In this document: piece after piece, positions 1-9,578 of the stretch
How positions within the stretch are numbered: the first letter of the stretch is position 1
Layout of the letters: every line of letters begins with the position of its first letter
Assembly (NCBI RefSeq): GCF_026222555.1
Contig: NZ_CP098511.1
Coordinates: 1,283,501 to 1,347,500, forward strand
Source: Aquimarina sp. ERC-38
GTDB lineage: Bacteria > Bacteroidota > Bacteroidia > Flavobacteriales > Flavobacteriaceae
Length of the DNA: 64,000 bases
Direction of reading: 5' to 3'
Translations under genes and position numbers: made by a program
The notes under the pieces: generated by a model
Seen by the model: only the letters and a program-made list of their open reading frames with translations
What the model was told of the DNA's origin: nothing
Databases searched by the model: none

Positions 1-27
1 TTACAAAAATTCATAAAATTCACACAT

Positions 28-1962
28 ATGAAAAGAATCTTAAGTCTAATAGCAGCAACCCTGTTATTTTCTAGTACCGCAGTCACCCAAATTAGTAATG
101 GGGGGTTGCCACCTTCCTTCAATAATCTTGATTTAAAGTCTAATACGGCACACACGGTTAAAATGCCAAAGATTGATTATCAAAAAATGCTGGCAAGTGA
201 TTTATCTTCTACCTCTAAAGAAGAACCTCTACGCTTTGCTTATGCTCATCAATTAAATCTTTCTCCGGAAAATTCGGGAACTTGGTATACTGATAGTGAA
301 GGAAATAAATACTGGAAACTTTCTATTTTATCCGAAGGAGCCAAATCTCTAAACCTAAGTTTCTCTGACTTTTATTTACCGGAAAGTGCTCAACTCTTTA
401 TTTATAATAAGGACCGAACCGATATTAAAGGTGCATTTACATACTCCAATAATAAAAAATCAAGACAATTTGGTACCGCCCCTGTAAAAGGTGATTTTAT
501 TACTATTGAATACTTTGAACCTAAGGGTACTAAAACTCCTTATGCCTTAAAAATTGAAACGGTAGCTCATGATTATCGAGATGTTTTTAAACTAGCTAAA
601 AGTTTTAACAGTTCAGGCTCTTGTAATATTAATGTAAATTGTGAAGAAGGGGATGATTGGCAGAATCAAAAGCGCTCTGTGGCCTTAATCACTTTAAGTA
701 ATGGTACTCGCTGGTGTACCGGCTCTTTAATCAATAATGAAGATAATGATGGCACTCCTTATTTTTTAACTGCAAATCATTGCCTATCTAATGATGTGAA
801 TAGATGGGTATTTTACTTTAATTATGAATCCGGTGATTGTACCAATGAGGATAGCGTTTTAAATCAATCTATTTCCGGTTCAGAAGTATTAGCCTCCGGG
901 AGTAGTTCCGATTATTTATTACTAAAACTATCTTCAGAACCCCCGGCTAGTTATAACGTATATTATTCCGGGTGGGATGCTACCAGTACTATTCCTTCGG
1001 AAACTGTTGCTATTCATCATCCGGCAGGTGATATAAAAAAAATATCTTTTGATAATGATGCCCCAAAAATTTCTAATTATGTATCTCCGGAACCTGCTAC
1101 ACACTGGGAAGTTGTAGATTGGGACTTAGGAACTACTGAAAAAGGTTCTTCGGGTTCTCCCTTATTTAATACAGATAAACGTATTGTTGGACAATTGCAT
1201 GGGGGAGCAGCTGCTTGTGGAAATAATCAACCGGATTATTACGGAAGGTTCAGTAATAGCTTTCCGAATTTTAAAGAATATCTATCAAAAAATAGAAATC
1301 TAACCGTACTGGATGGTTATAATCCTACATTTAATACAAGCTGTACTAAAATAGATATCACGTTGACCTTAGATAATTATCCGGAGGAGACTTCCTGGGA
1401 TTTAAAAAATGATTCCGGTGCCATCGTACGTAGTGGTAGTAATTACCGTAATGTAGCTGATGGAACCGTTATCAATGAAAACTATTGTTTGCCTTCCGGC
1501 TGTTATACCTTTACCATCTATGATTCCTACGGAGATGGGATGTGCTGTGGATATGGTTCAGGATCATATCAGGTTTCAGATGCCAGTGGCATATTAGCTT
1601 CCGGAGCTACGTTTACTGATTCCGAATCCAGTACATTTTGTATAGGAGCAAAACGTTCTCCTACCAGTATAAATCGTAGTTTGACTGAGTTTTCAATTAT
1701 TCAACCTTTAAACGAAATAAAGTTATATCCTAATCCGGTAAAAGATGTGCTATTTGTAGATTATAAATTGAAAGAAGGGTCTTCAGTAATACTTTCACTT
1801 TTTGATATGACCGGTAGGCAATTACAAACTTTTAACTTAAAAGATGATAGTCAGTTTGATGCAAATCAGATATCTGTTGCCAACCTACCTTCTGGTAATT
1901 ATTTTATAAAAGCTAGAGAAAACACAAATGTAGTAGTTAAGAAATTTGTAGTGGTGAAGTAA
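28..1962 (+). CDS. Secreted lysyl-endopeptidase-like serine protease with T9SS sorting domain
   Basis: Extracellular trypsin-fold protease of 644 residues. An N-terminal signal peptide (about residues 1-20) is followed by a propeptide-like region. The catalytic triad can be read as His251 in TANHC, Asp295 in SSDYLLLKL and Ser375 in GSSGSPLF, the pattern of Achromobacter lysyl endopeptidase relatives (S1 family). A cysteine-rich insert with YDSYGDGMCCGYG (around residues 490-515) follows. The last 75 residues or so begin LYPNPVKDVL and end in a Lys-rich strand, a type A T9SS sorting domain, so the protein is probably exported by Sec and then secreted by T9SS. Substrate specificity for lysine is inferred from family likeness only. 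A bidirectional terminator separates it from the convergent next gene. Confidence 0.9.
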   Translation: MKRILSLIAATLLFSSTAVTQISNGGLPPSFNNLDLKSNTAHTVKMPKIDYQKMLASDLSSTSKEEPLRFAYAHQLNLSPENSGTWYTDSEGNKYWKLSILSEGAKSLNLSFSDFYLPESAQLFIYNKDRTDIKGAFTYSNNKKSRQFGTAPVKGDFITIEYFEPKGTKTPYALKIETVAHDYRDVFKLAKSFNSSGSCNINVNCEEGDDWQNQKRSVALITLSNGTRWCTGSLINNEDNDGTPYFLTANHCLSNDVNRWVFYFNYESGDCTNEDSVLNQSISGSEVLASGSSSDYLLLKLSSEPPASYNVYYSGWDATSTIPSETVAIHHPAGDIKKISFDNDAPKISNYVSPEPATHWEVVDWDLGTTEKGSSGSPLFNTDKRIVGQLHGGAAACGNNQPDYYGRFSNSFPNFKEYLSKNRNLTVLDGYNPTFNTSCTKIDITLTLDNYPEETSWDLKNDSGAIVRSGSNYRNVADGTVINENYCLPSGCYTFTIYDSYGDGMCCGYGSGSYQVSDASGILASGATFTDSESSTFCIGAKRSPTSINRSLTEFSIIQPLNEIKLYPNPVKDVLFVDYKLKEGSSVILSLFDMTGRQLQTFNLKDDSQFDANQISVANLPSGNYFIKARENTNVVVKKFVVVK

Positions 1963-2051
1963 AATGAGGAACTACTTAATTTTTCTTTCAGGGTAAAGGC
2001 AAAAAAATTCGCTTCGATCAATTGTCGTAAGTTGAGATAAGTTCAAAACTA

Positions 2052-2090
2052 AAAAAGTCAGATAATTCACTATGAAACATCTGACTTTTT
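2052..2090. terminator. Bidirectional rho-independent terminator
   Basis: A 12-bp perfect inverted repeat (AAAAAGTCAGAT / ATCTGACTTTTT) with a 15-nt loop lies between convergent genes ending at 1962 (+) and 2109 (-). Each arm supplies a T tract for one strand. Confidence 0.85.
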
Positions 2091-2108
2091 CAATTATGGC
2101 TAGATTAC

Positions 2109-3017
2109 TTATCGTAACATATAGACTAATCCAGCAGTAAATCCTGAAGCGTCATTAAAGTTACGACCTTCAAGCGTTTTGGCATATCCCGCCGAAATCC
2201 CTAATGTCTCCTGAAATACAGGAACAAAAATATTGAATGACAATTCAGTGTAGTCCACCTTTGTTTCTGGTAAAGCTGCCGCAGCACCAGCTGCTACAAA
2301 TTCCGGAGTTCCAATATCTAAACCGCTCTGCGAATTTTGAATCCCCAATTTAACATCAGCATAGAAATAGTCGTTAAAATAGCCCAGTTTTCCGCTAAAA
2401 ATAGTAGCGTTTGGTATTTCGAAGTCAGAACTTTCTCGAATACTATATCCACCCTGGAATTCAGTAAAAAAGTTATAAGAAGTGGTGTATTGAACAATAG
2501 CAACGGCACTTATGTCATGTGCCTGGTTTCCTAAAGAAAGAACGCCGCCACCGTTATAATCTCCTACCGGAAGCGAGTAACCTAAACCACCACCTAATTT
2601 AAATGACGCCTGATCGACCATGGTTTCAAAAACTTTGGCTTTTAAATAGATTCCCAAATCTTGTATACCATCTACTTTATCGGTCATTTGAACAGGATCA
2701 GCAACGCCGGCTTCACTTTCTACGCTAATATAAGGTAGTGTAATGACTCCACTTAGCCAATCAGTGATACCATATTCTCCGTAGATATTATACAGTTCCG
2801 TATTAATTGTACCAAGCATAGCAGGATTTCCTGGAGCTAAAGAATTTCCAACAAAAAACTGATCGTTACTTTTATAACCGTAGCTTACGGCTACAGTTAA
2901 ATTCCCTTGTTCCGGATAAAAACCATTTAATATGGTTTGACTTTGCATAAATGAAATTCCCGAGAGCATAAAGACAAAAAAAAGTAGGTAAAATTTGAAT
3001 TGATAAAGGTGATTCAT
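2109..3017 (-). CDS. Predicted outer-membrane beta-barrel protein (transporter-like)
   Basis: The 302-residue protein has a signal peptide of about 26 residues (hydrophobic YLLFFVFMLSGISF, then MQSQT). The remainder alternates aromatic and polar residues with repeated glycine turns and ends in a strand terminating VYMLR, as in outer-membrane barrels. It resembles the MetA/phenol-degradation-type transporter family found widely in Bacteroidota, but no substrate can be named. It is monocistronic between two intergenic gaps. A small hairpin (GGTGTTT / AAACACC, 3018-3045) lies directly in front of the start codon on the transcript. Confidence 0.65.
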   Translation of the reverse strand: MNHLYQFKFYLLFFVFMLSGISFMQSQTILNGFYPEQGNLTVAVSYGYKSNDQFFVGNSLAPGNPAMLGTINTELYNIYGEYGITDWLSGVITLPYISVESEAGVADPVQMTDKVDGIQDLGIYLKAKVFETMVDQASFKLGGGLGYSLPVGDYNGGGVLSLGNQAHDISAVAIVQYTTSYNFFTEFQGGYSIRESSDFEIPNATIFSGKLGYFNDYFYADVKLGIQNSQSGLDIGTPEFVAAGAAAALPETKVDYTELSFNIFVPVFQETLGISAGYAKTLEGRNFNDASGFTAGLVYMLR

Positions 3018-3153
3018 GGTGTTTATTTTAGATTATAAAAACACCTTTGTCGTTATTGTTTTTACTTACCTAACAAGGTAGCGTGTTAGCGTAATGTTAA
3101 ATACTTTTAAGGAGTGGTTAATTGTATTTTTACCGTAAAAATAAAGCGGAAAA

Positions 3154-3621
3154 TTACCAGGTTATATAGGGTTTTTTACTTAAAAAAGAATTATAGTATT
3201 TATTGTCTCCGGTAACTTCAGGCCCTAACCAGGATGGTTTTTTAAAAATTTCATATTCATTATTTAATTCAATTTCAGCTAACAATAATCCTTCATTCAT
3301 ACCTTCAAATTTATCAATTTCGTAAATATGATTCCCCGCTTTAATTTCATACCTGATTTTTTCAATAATGTGTTTTTTACAAAGTGCTAATAAAGATAAA
3401 GCTTCATTCAGAGGAATTTCTTTTTCCCATTCAAATCGTGATAATCCGTTATCACTACTTTTCCCCTTAATCGTAATAAAACCTAGCGTTCCTTTTGTTC
3501 GAATTCTTACCGTTCTCTCCGGATCAATACTTAGATAACCTTGCTTGATTTCATAGGAAGATGTCGCATCAGCTATACATTTTTCACTAGTAATTAAAAA
3601 TTTTCTTTCAATTTCAATCAT
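3154..3621 (-). CDS. CYTH domain protein (triphosphatase / class IV cyclase-like)
   Basis: A 155-residue CYTH protein. The N-terminal EIERKFLI motif is the diagnostic ExExK signature. Alternating charged strands such as TVRIRTKG, FEWEKEIPL and EIDKFEG supply the basic and acidic residues that line the triphosphate tunnel. Family members hydrolyse inorganic or organic triphosphates; adenylate cyclase activity is less likely for a short bacterial protein of this type. The ATG at 3621 is preferred to the GTG six bases upstream because it directly precedes IEIERKF. It overlaps the end of the broken SDR gene by 8 bases, so the two were co-transcribed. Confidence 0.88.
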   Translation of the reverse strand: MIEIERKFLITSEKCIADATSSYEIKQGYLSIDPERTVRIRTKGTLGFITIKGKSSDNGLSRFEWEKEIPLNEALSLLALCKKHIIEKIRYEIKAGNHIYEIDKFEGMNEGLLLAEIELNNEYEIFKKPSWLGPEVTGDNKYYNSFLSKKPYITW

Positions 3622-4288
3622 TTTCACGGTATTTTCTTGCTAATTTTTGTATTACTTCAGAAGAAATTCTTTTATCGGAATGCGTATGATTAGCCAACCA
3701 GATCATGGCATCGGCAATACTATTTGCAGGTATGGATTGGTATTTTTTAAATTTTCCTATTAATAAGGGATTAACCAGTTTCATAACTTTAATAAAAAAG
3801 TATTCTCCAATACGTCTTTCTTCTCTCTTGCTATCAATAAGAGAAGGTTGTAGAATATAAGTTTTTTGAATACCCATCTGTAGCACTGCTTCTTCCATTT
3901 CTCCTTTAACCCTTGAATAAAAAATGGAACTATTAGGGTTAGCGCCTAAGGCAGAAATAACTAGATAAGTACCAATTTTATGTTGTTTACATAATTGACC
4001 TAAAAGTACAGGAATCTCAAAATCAATCTTCCGGTATTGATTCTTATCCGGAGTTTTTGCTTTAGTCGTACCAATACAACAGTACAATTCATCACCGGAA
4101 AAATAAGCTGAAAAACTTTCCGGGTCAAATAAATCTACCAAATACTCCTGTAATTTAGCGTGCTTTAATTGATTAGAAGAACGAGAAAAAGTTTAAATGG
4201 TATCATAACGTTCGTCTGCAAGGAGTTTCTTAAGAAGTAAGGTTCCGGTAACTCCGGTAGAGCCTATAATGATACCTATCTTTTTCAT
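3614..4288 (-). pseudogene. NAD(P)H-binding SDR/NmrA-like oxidoreductase with in-frame stop
   Basis: Reading from the ATG at 4288 gives a Rossmann start (MKKIGIIIGSTGVTGTLLLK, with GSTGVTG as dinucleotide loop). Residue 31 is followed by TAA (4193-4195), and then the same frame continues TFSRSSNQ onward to a stop at 3614. The whole reading is about 224 residues, normal for this family of atypical SDRs. AAA (Lys) to TAA is the simplest explanation. Translation restarting at 4141 would make a 175-residue protein without the cofactor-binding strand, so activity is unlikely. The 3' end overlaps the CYTH gene. Confidence 0.85.
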
Positions 4289-4346
4289 GTGTAAAATTGA
4301 ATTTAAAGGTAACCGATTAGAATTATTAATTTAACTCGTTAAGTTT

Positions 4347-4354
4347 TAAATTTG
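4347..4354 (+). promoter_or_regulatory. Putative -7 element for dinB
   Basis: TAAATTTG matches the Bacteroidota TAnnTTTG consensus and lies 13 bases before the dinB ATG. No convincing -33 TTG was seen. Confidence 0.4.
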
Positions 4355-4367
4355 TAATAAAACCTAA

Positions 4368-5477
4368 ATGGAACCTATTGTTGAACATAGAAAGATTATT
4401 CATGTAGACATGGATGCTTTTTATGCTTCGGTAGAACAATTAGATAATCCGGACTTAAAAGGAAAACCGGTAGCCGTGGGCGGAAGTTCGGATCGAGGTG
4501 TAGTAAGTGCGGCAAGTTATGAAGCACGTAAGTACGGAGTGCGTTCAGCGATGAGTAGTGTGTTAGCAAAAAAACTTTGTCCTGACTTGATTTTTGTAAA
4601 ATCACACTTTGACCGGTACCGCGAAATCTCGAACAAAATTCGAGTTATCTTCAATGAATATACAGAACTGGTAGAACCCTTATCCCTGGATGAGGCATAT
4701 CTGGATGTTACTCATAATAAAAAGGGGAACCCTAGTGCTACGCTTATCGCTTCAGAAATAAGAGACAAAATCCTTAAAACTACCGGACTTACCGCTTCTG
4801 CCGGTATTTCCATAAATAAATTTGTAGCCAAAGTTGCCAGTGATTATAATAAACCTAACGGACAGAAAACGGTAAATCCGGAGGAAGTTATAGAATTTTT
4901 AGAAAACCTGGATGTTAAAAAGTTCTATGGGGTAGGAAAGGTGACCCAGAAAAAAATGTACGAAATGGGTATTTATACTGGTATGGATTTAAAATCCAAA
5001 TCCCTGGAATACCTGGAAAAGCATTTTGGAAAATTTGGTGGACATTATTATCGTATTGTGCGTGGCATTCATCATAGTCCGGTCAAACCGAACAGACAAC
5101 GCAAGTCCCTGGGAGCCGAGCGAACCTTTCATGAAAATATTGCTTCAGAAATCTATATGACCGAACGTTTACAGGATATCGCCGAAGAAATTCAACGTAG
5201 GCTAGCCCGAAGTAAAGTTGCTGGTAAAACCATTACCCTAAAAATTAAGTATAGTGATTTCACCTTACAAACTCGAAGTAAAACCCTACCTTTCTACATT
5301 AGTGACGCTTCGGTTATTCTGGAAGCAGCAAAAGAACTTTTATACCAGGAAAAAATGAAAAATTCCGTTCGACTGCTTGGCATATCCCTTTCAAATCTGA
5401 ATACGAATAAGAAAAAAGGAGAAAAAGAACAAAAAAGAACGGAGATACAGGTAATACAGTTAAAATTCGATTTTTGA
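4368..5477 (+). CDS. dinB: DNA polymerase IV (Y-family translesion polymerase)
   Basis: A 369-residue Y-family polymerase that copies across damaged template. The catalytic carboxylates are visible: Asp14 in HVDMDAFYASVE, and Asp108 with Glu109 in PLSLDEAYLDV. The palm motif TASAGISINKFVAKVASDYNKP is followed by the thumb helix-hairpin-helix (FYGVGKVTQKKMYEMGI) and a little-finger domain. The extreme C-terminus (IQVIQLKFDF) is a plausible clamp-binding tail. Length is usual for DinB. It stands alone, just after the divergent SDR/CYTH pair; a -7 element lies immediately upstream. No LexA-like operator was recognised. Confidence 0.95.
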   Translation: MEPIVEHRKIIHVDMDAFYASVEQLDNPDLKGKPVAVGGSSDRGVVSAASYEARKYGVRSAMSSVLAKKLCPDLIFVKSHFDRYREISNKIRVIFNEYTELVEPLSLDEAYLDVTHNKKGNPSATLIASEIRDKILKTTGLTASAGISINKFVAKVASDYNKPNGQKTVNPEEVIEFLENLDVKKFYGVGKVTQKKMYEMGIYTGMDLKSKSLEYLEKHFGKFGGHYYRIVRGIHHSPVKPNRQRKSLGAERTFHENIASEIYMTERLQDIAEEIQRRLARSKVAGKTITLKIKYSDFTLQTRSKTLPFYISDASVILEAAKELLYQEKMKNSVRLLGISLSNLNTNKKKGEKEQKRTEIQVIQLKFDF

Positions 5478-5583
5478 TAATAATGTTTAACAATATTGGT
5501 AAATTATTAAACAAAATTAAGCCGTATATTTGTATAGTTTTATTTTAAAATCATTATAAATACTATATAAACTATTGAAAACC

Positions 5584-5614
5584 TTGGACAAAATGCGTTT
5601 GAGACGTATTTTTG
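5584..5614 (+). promoter_or_regulatory. Promoter of sdhC-sdhA-sdhB
   Basis: TTG (5584-5586), a 20-bp spacer and TATTTTTG (5607-5614) match the Bacteroidota -33/-7 promoter. The leader to the sdhC ATG would be about 25 nt. A second TAnnTTTG (TATATTTG, 5525-5532) lies further upstream. Confidence 0.6.
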
Positions 5615-5642
5615 CAAGCTAAAATATTAAACAACGATTAAA

Positions 5643-6302
5643 ATGGGAGGATTGATTACATCTTCAATAGCTAGAAAAGTCACAATGGCATTATCAGGTC
5701 TATTTCTGGTTCTTTTTTTATTACAACATTTTAGCATCAACTTCACTTCGGTTTTTAGTCCTGATCTATTTAATGAAATTTCTCATTTTATGGGGACCAA
5801 TCCGGTAGTTCAATTTATTTTACAACCTATTCTAATTTTTGCGGTAATTTTTCATTTTATAATGGGTTTTATTTTAGAATTGAGAAACAACAAGGCTAGG
5901 GTTAATAAATATGTAAAATATAATGGGAATGCAAACGCTTCCTGGATGTCCAGGAATATGATAATTTCCGGATTAGTAGTGTTGGCATTTTTAGGATTGC
6001 ATTTCTATGATTTTTGGTTTCCGGAAATTGTACACAAATATGTAGAAACGCATGATCCTTCGCCAGAACGTTATTATGATGATTTGGTAAATAAGTTTGA
6101 AAGTCCTGTGCGAACCGGTCTGTATGCATTATCCTTTATATTTTTAGCCTTGCATTTATGGCATGGATTTGCGTCTTCGTTTCAAACAGTAGGCTTTAAT
6201 AATAAATATTCGGTAGCTGCCGTCAAGTTTGCAAAAGCTTTTGCAGTTGTGATTCCCTTAGGTTTTGTGGCTATCGCTCTAGTTCATTTTTTTAATAATT
6301 AA
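5643..6302 (+). CDS. sdhC: Succinate dehydrogenase cytochrome b subunit
   Basis: A 219-residue membrane anchor with five predicted hydrophobic helices. Conserved histidines lie in the helices ([38 protein letters not shown]). This is the single-subunit, B-type (fumarate-reductase-like) diheme anchor, so no separate sdhD is expected. It passes electrons from SdhB to menaquinone in the inner membrane. It is first in the operon, 11 bases before sdhA. Confidence 0.93.
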   Translation: MGGLITSSIARKVTMALSGLFLVLFLLQHFSINFTSVFSPDLFNEISHFMGTNPVVQFILQPILIFAVIFHFIMGFILELRNNKARVNKYVKYNGNANASWMSRNMIISGLVVLAFLGLHFYDFWFPEIVHKYVETHDPSPERYYDDLVNKFESPVRTGLYALSFIFLALHLWHGFASSFQTVGFNNKYSVAAVKFAKAFAVVIPLGFVAIALVHFFNN

Positions 6303-6313
6303 AACCACTTATT

Positions 6314-8317
6314 ATGTCGATTTTAGATTCTAAAGTACCCGAAGGACCGCTGGAGGAAAAGTGGACCAAACATAAAAATACCATTAACCTGGTGAACCCG
6401 GCTAATAAACGTAATATTGATGTTATCGTCGTGGGAACCGGATTAGCCGGAGGTAGTGCTGCTGCCACGCTAGCAGAGTTAGGATATAATGTCAAAACTT
6501 TTTGTTATCAGGATTCTCCTAGAAGGGCGCATTCTATTGCCGCTCAGGGTGGAATTAACGCTTCTAAGAATTATCAGGGAGATGGAGATTCTAATTATCG
6601 GTTATTCTACGACACGGTAAAAGGAGGAGATTATCGTTCTCGTGAAGCAAATGTACATCGACTAGCTGAAGTTTCCGGAAATATTATTGACCAGTGTGTG
6701 GCGCAGGGAGTACCTTTTGCCCGTGAATATGGAGGTTTATTGGATAATCGTTCTTTTGGAGGGGTGCTGGTTTCCAGAACCTTTTATGCAAAAGGACAAA
6801 CCGGACAGCAATTACTACTAGGTGCTTATTCGGCAATGAACCGACAGATTAACCGTGGAAAAATAAAGCCTTTTAACCGTCATGAAATGATGGATCTGGT
6901 AATTGTAGACGGAAAAGCCCGTGGAATTATCGCCAGAAACCTTATTACCGGAGAAATAGAAAGGCACTCAGCACATGCGGTGGTTATTGCCAGTGGGGGA
7001 TATGGAAATGTATTCTTTTTAAGTACCAATGCAATGGGAAGTAATGTTATGGCAGCCTGGAGAACGCATCGTAGAGGTGCATTCTTTGCAAACCCTTGTT
7101 TTACGCAAATTCATCCCACCTGTATCCCAGTTTCCGGGGAGCATCAGTCTAAATTAACTTTGATGTCCGAATCTTTACGGAATGATGGTAGAATCTGGGT
7201 ACCCAAAAAGAAAGAAGATGCAGAAGCCATCCGGGCAGGAAAATTAAAACCAACCCAGTTAAAAGAAGAAGATAGAGATTACTATTTAGAACGAAGATAT
7301 CCGGCTTTTGGTAATTTGGTGCCCAGAGATGTAGCTTCCAGAGCAGCAAAAGAACGTTGTGATGCCGGTTATGGGGTTAACAAAACCGGAGAAGCCGTAT
7401 ATCTGGATTTCGCTTCGGCTTTTAAGCGTTATGGTAAAGAAAAAGCTTTAACTTCCGGACTTACGGGTGCTACAGAAGCTCAAATTATCAAATTGGGGCA
7501 GGCAGTTGTAGAATCTAAATACGGAAACCTGTTCCAAATGTATGAGAAGATTGTAGACGAGAATCCGTATGAAACGCCGATGATGATCTATCCGGCAGTA
7601 CACTATACCATGGGTGGATTATGGGTGGATTATAACTTACAGACTACAGTTCCGGGTTGTTATGCAGCCGGAGAAGCAAATTTCTCTGATCACGGAGCCA
7701 ATCGTTTAGGAGCGTCAGCGCTAATGCAGGGATTAGCAGATGGGTATTTTGTATTACCTTATACCATCGGAGATTATTTATCCGAGGATATTCGAACCGG
7801 AGCTATTTCTACGGAAACTCCTGAATTTGACCAGGCCGAAAAAGAAGTAAAAGATCGTATCAATAAATTAATGAGCGGATCCGGAACGCATTCTGTAGAT
7901 TACTACCATAAGATTCTTGGTAAAATCATGTGGAATAAATGCGGAATGTCACGTAATGCTAAAGAATTACAAGAAGCTATTGATGAAATTTCAGCATTAC
8001 GCGAAGATTTTTGGAAAAACGTACGAGTACCGGGAACAGCAGATACTGTCAACCAGGAATTAGAAAAAGCCGGTCGAGTAGCTGACTTTTTAGAATTAGG
8101 TGAGTTGTTTGCTAAGGATGCTTTAACTCGAAACGAATCCTGTGGTGGTCATTTCCGAGAAGAATATCAAACTCCCGAAGGTGAAGCTTTACGAGACGAT
8201 GAAAACTTTAAGTTCGTATCTGCCTGGGAATACAAAGGAGCTCCTAAAGATGCGGTATTACATAAAGAAGAATTAATCTATGAAAATATTGAATTAAAAA
8301 CTAGGAGTTATAAGTAG
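6314..8317 (+). CDS. sdhA: Succinate dehydrogenase / fumarate reductase flavoprotein subunit
   Basis: A 667-residue flavoprotein that oxidises succinate to fumarate. The FAD-binding [17 protein letters not shown] is near residue 40. [10 protein letters not shown] contains the region of the covalent flavin-linking histidine. The substrate-site motif [14 protein letters not shown] and the [19 protein letters not shown] capping motif are intact. The protein ends with the usual C-terminal helical domain ([13 protein letters not shown]). It follows sdhC closely, but 430 bases carrying another gene separate it from sdhB. Confidence 0.96.
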   Translation: MSILDSKVPEGPLEEKWTKHKNTINLVNPANKRNIDVIVVGTGLAGGSAAATLAELGYNVKTFCYQDSPRRAHSIAAQGGINASKNYQGDGDSNYRLFYDTVKGGDYRSREANVHRLAEVSGNIIDQCVAQGVPFAREYGGLLDNRSFGGVLVSRTFYAKGQTGQQLLLGAYSAMNRQINRGKIKPFNRHEMMDLVIVDGKARGIIARNLITGEIERHSAHAVVIASGGYGNVFFLSTNAMGSNVMAAWRTHRRGAFFANPCFTQIHPTCIPVSGEHQSKLTLMSESLRNDGRIWVPKKKEDAEAIRAGKLKPTQLKEEDRDYYLERRYPAFGNLVPRDVASRAAKERCDAGYGVNKTGEAVYLDFASAFKRYGKEKALTSGLTGATEAQIIKLGQAVVESKYGNLFQMYEKIVDENPYETPMMIYPAVHYTMGGLWVDYNLQTTVPGCYAAGEANFSDHGANRLGASALMQGLADGYFVLPYTIGDYLSEDIRTGAISTETPEFDQAEKEVKDRINKLMSGSGTHSVDYYHKILGKIMWNKCGMSRNAKELQEAIDEISALREDFWKNVRVPGTADTVNQELEKAGRVADFLELGELFAKDALTRNESCGGHFREEYQTPEGEALRDDENFKFVSAWEYKGAPKDAVLHKEELIYENIELKTRSYK

Positions 8318-8747
8318 AGGTTTAGGCACTAGGCAAAAGCCACTAGATGAAAAGTGTTAAAACATATAAAGATTTGTTGATTTGGAAAAAAGGGATTGAA
8401 ATCGTAAAAGAGATTTATAAAATCTGTAAAAGTTTACCTAAAGAAGAACTTTTTAGTTTGCAAAGTCAATTAAAACGTTCATCTATTTCAATACCATCAA
8501 ACATTGCTGAAGGTTGGGGTAGAAATTCGACAAAAAGTTATGTTCAGTTTTTGAATTATGCACGGGGATCTTTAATGGAACTAGAAACACAGATAATCAT
8601 AACTTATGAACTGAAATTTATTTCGATAGAAACGTATAATAAAATTCAAGATTTAATAACAGAAGAAAGTAAAATGCTAAATGCCTTTATAAAATCAGTC
8701 CAAAAATAACTTTTGGCTATTGACTTTTGGCTAATAAACTATAAAAA
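8318..8747 (+). mobile_element. Possible insertion unit carrying the four-helix-bundle gene
   Basis: The left flank has TAGGCACTAGGCAAAAGCC; the right flank has CTTTTGGCTATTGACTTTTGG. They are degenerate inverted arrays of a roughly 7-9-base unit (TTTTGGCT / AGCCAAAA-like) immediately outside the gene. Together they split an otherwise contiguous sdh operon. There is no transposase, so mobility is inferred only from position and flanks. Confidence 0.35.
8347..8709 (+). CDS. Four-helix-bundle protein (23S rRNA intervening-sequence protein family)
   Basis: A 120-residue helical protein with the family hallmarks: an N-terminal YKDLLIWKKGIEIVKEIY, a central LKRSSISIPSNIAEGWGR and a following YVQFLNYARGSLMELETQ. 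Family members form pentameric four-helix barrels. They turn up inside 23S rRNA intervening sequences, as accessory proteins of diversity-generating retroelements, and as lone genes scattered in Bacteroidota genomes; function here is unknown. It sits between sdhA and sdhB on the same strand. Degenerate TTTTGGCT-type repeats flank it in inverted orientation (8323-8346 and 8709-8733), which suggests it arrived as a small mobile unit. Confidence 0.88.
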   Translation: MKSVKTYKDLLIWKKGIEIVKEIYKICKSLPKEELFSLQSQLKRSSISIPSNIAEGWGRNSTKSYVQFLNYARGSLMELETQIIITYELKFISIETYNKIQDLITEESKMLNAFIKSVQK

Positions 8748-9494
8748 ATGAATTTAACACTCAAAATTTGGCGTCAAAAAGATGCTGCGAGCAAGGGAAA
8801 GATAGTAGATTATCCGATCTCGGGAATTGACGGAGATATGTCATTTTTAGAGATGTTGGATGTACTCAACGAAGAGTTGGTAAATAAAGGAGATGAACCG
8901 GTAGTATTTGATCATGATTGCCGTGAAGGGATCTGTGGATCATGTTCCTTACAAATCAATGGAGAACCGCATGGCCCCGACCGATTAATTACTACCTGTC
9001 AATTACACATGCGAATGTTTAATGATGGTGATACGATTTATATCGAACCGTTCCGCGCAAAAGCTTTTCCGGTAATTAAGGATTTAATTGTAGACCGTAG
9101 TGCTTTCGACCGTATACAACAGGCGGGGGGATATGTTTCTATCAATACCTCCGGAAATACGGTAGATGCTAATGCAATTCCTGTAGAAAAAGAACATGCG
9201 GATGATGCTTTTGCAGCAGCGACCTGTATTGGTTGTGGTGCTTGTGTAGCAGCTTGCGTAAATGCTTCGGCAATGTTGTTTACCTCAGCTAAAGTTTCGC
9301 AATTTGCATTATTACCACAAGGGCAGGTAGAAGCAGAAGAACGTGTATTAGCAATGGTAAATCAGATGGATGCCGAAGGTTTTGGAAATTGTTCAAATAC
9401 CGGGGCTTGTGAGATTGAATGTCCGAAAGGAATTTCTCTTGAAAATATTGCTCGAATGAACAGAGAGTATTTATCTGCAAGCTTAAAGGGGTAA
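8748..9494 (+). CDS. sdhB: Succinate dehydrogenase iron-sulfur subunit
   Basis: A 248-residue subunit that relays electrons from FAD to the cytochrome b. The three cluster motifs are present in order: the [2Fe-2S] site [14 protein letters not shown] with its distal TTCQLHM; the first ferredoxin site [13 protein letters not shown]; and the second [15 protein letters not shown]. Length is normal for the B-type enzyme. Its distance from sdhA (430 bases) is unusual and is caused by the inserted four-helix-bundle gene. Because that gene is on the same strand with no obvious terminator, read-through from the sdhC promoter remains likely. Confidence 0.96.
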   Translation: MNLTLKIWRQKDAASKGKIVDYPISGIDGDMSFLEMLDVLNEELVNKGDEPVVFDHDCREGICGSCSLQINGEPHGPDRLITTCQLHMRMFNDGDTIYIEPFRAKAFPVIKDLIVDRSAFDRIQQAGGYVSINTSGNTVDANAIPVEKEHADDAFAAATCIGCGACVAACVNASAMLFTSAKVSQFALLPQGQVEAEERVLAMVNQMDAEGFGNCSNTGACEIECPKGISLENIARMNREYLSASLKG

Positions 9495-9524
9495 TTATTA
9501 CTTACTCCGACTAGAAGATATGAG

Positions 9525-9560
9525 TCCTGTCTTATAAAACGTACAGTTAATAAGACAGGA
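9525..9560. terminator. Bidirectional terminator after sdhB
   Basis: An 11-bp perfect stem (TCCTGTCTTAT / ATAAGACAGGA) with a 14-nt loop between convergent sdhB and the epimerase gene. The T tracts are imperfect. Confidence 0.6.
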
Positions 9561-9578
9561 TTACTTTTACTCTTCAAT

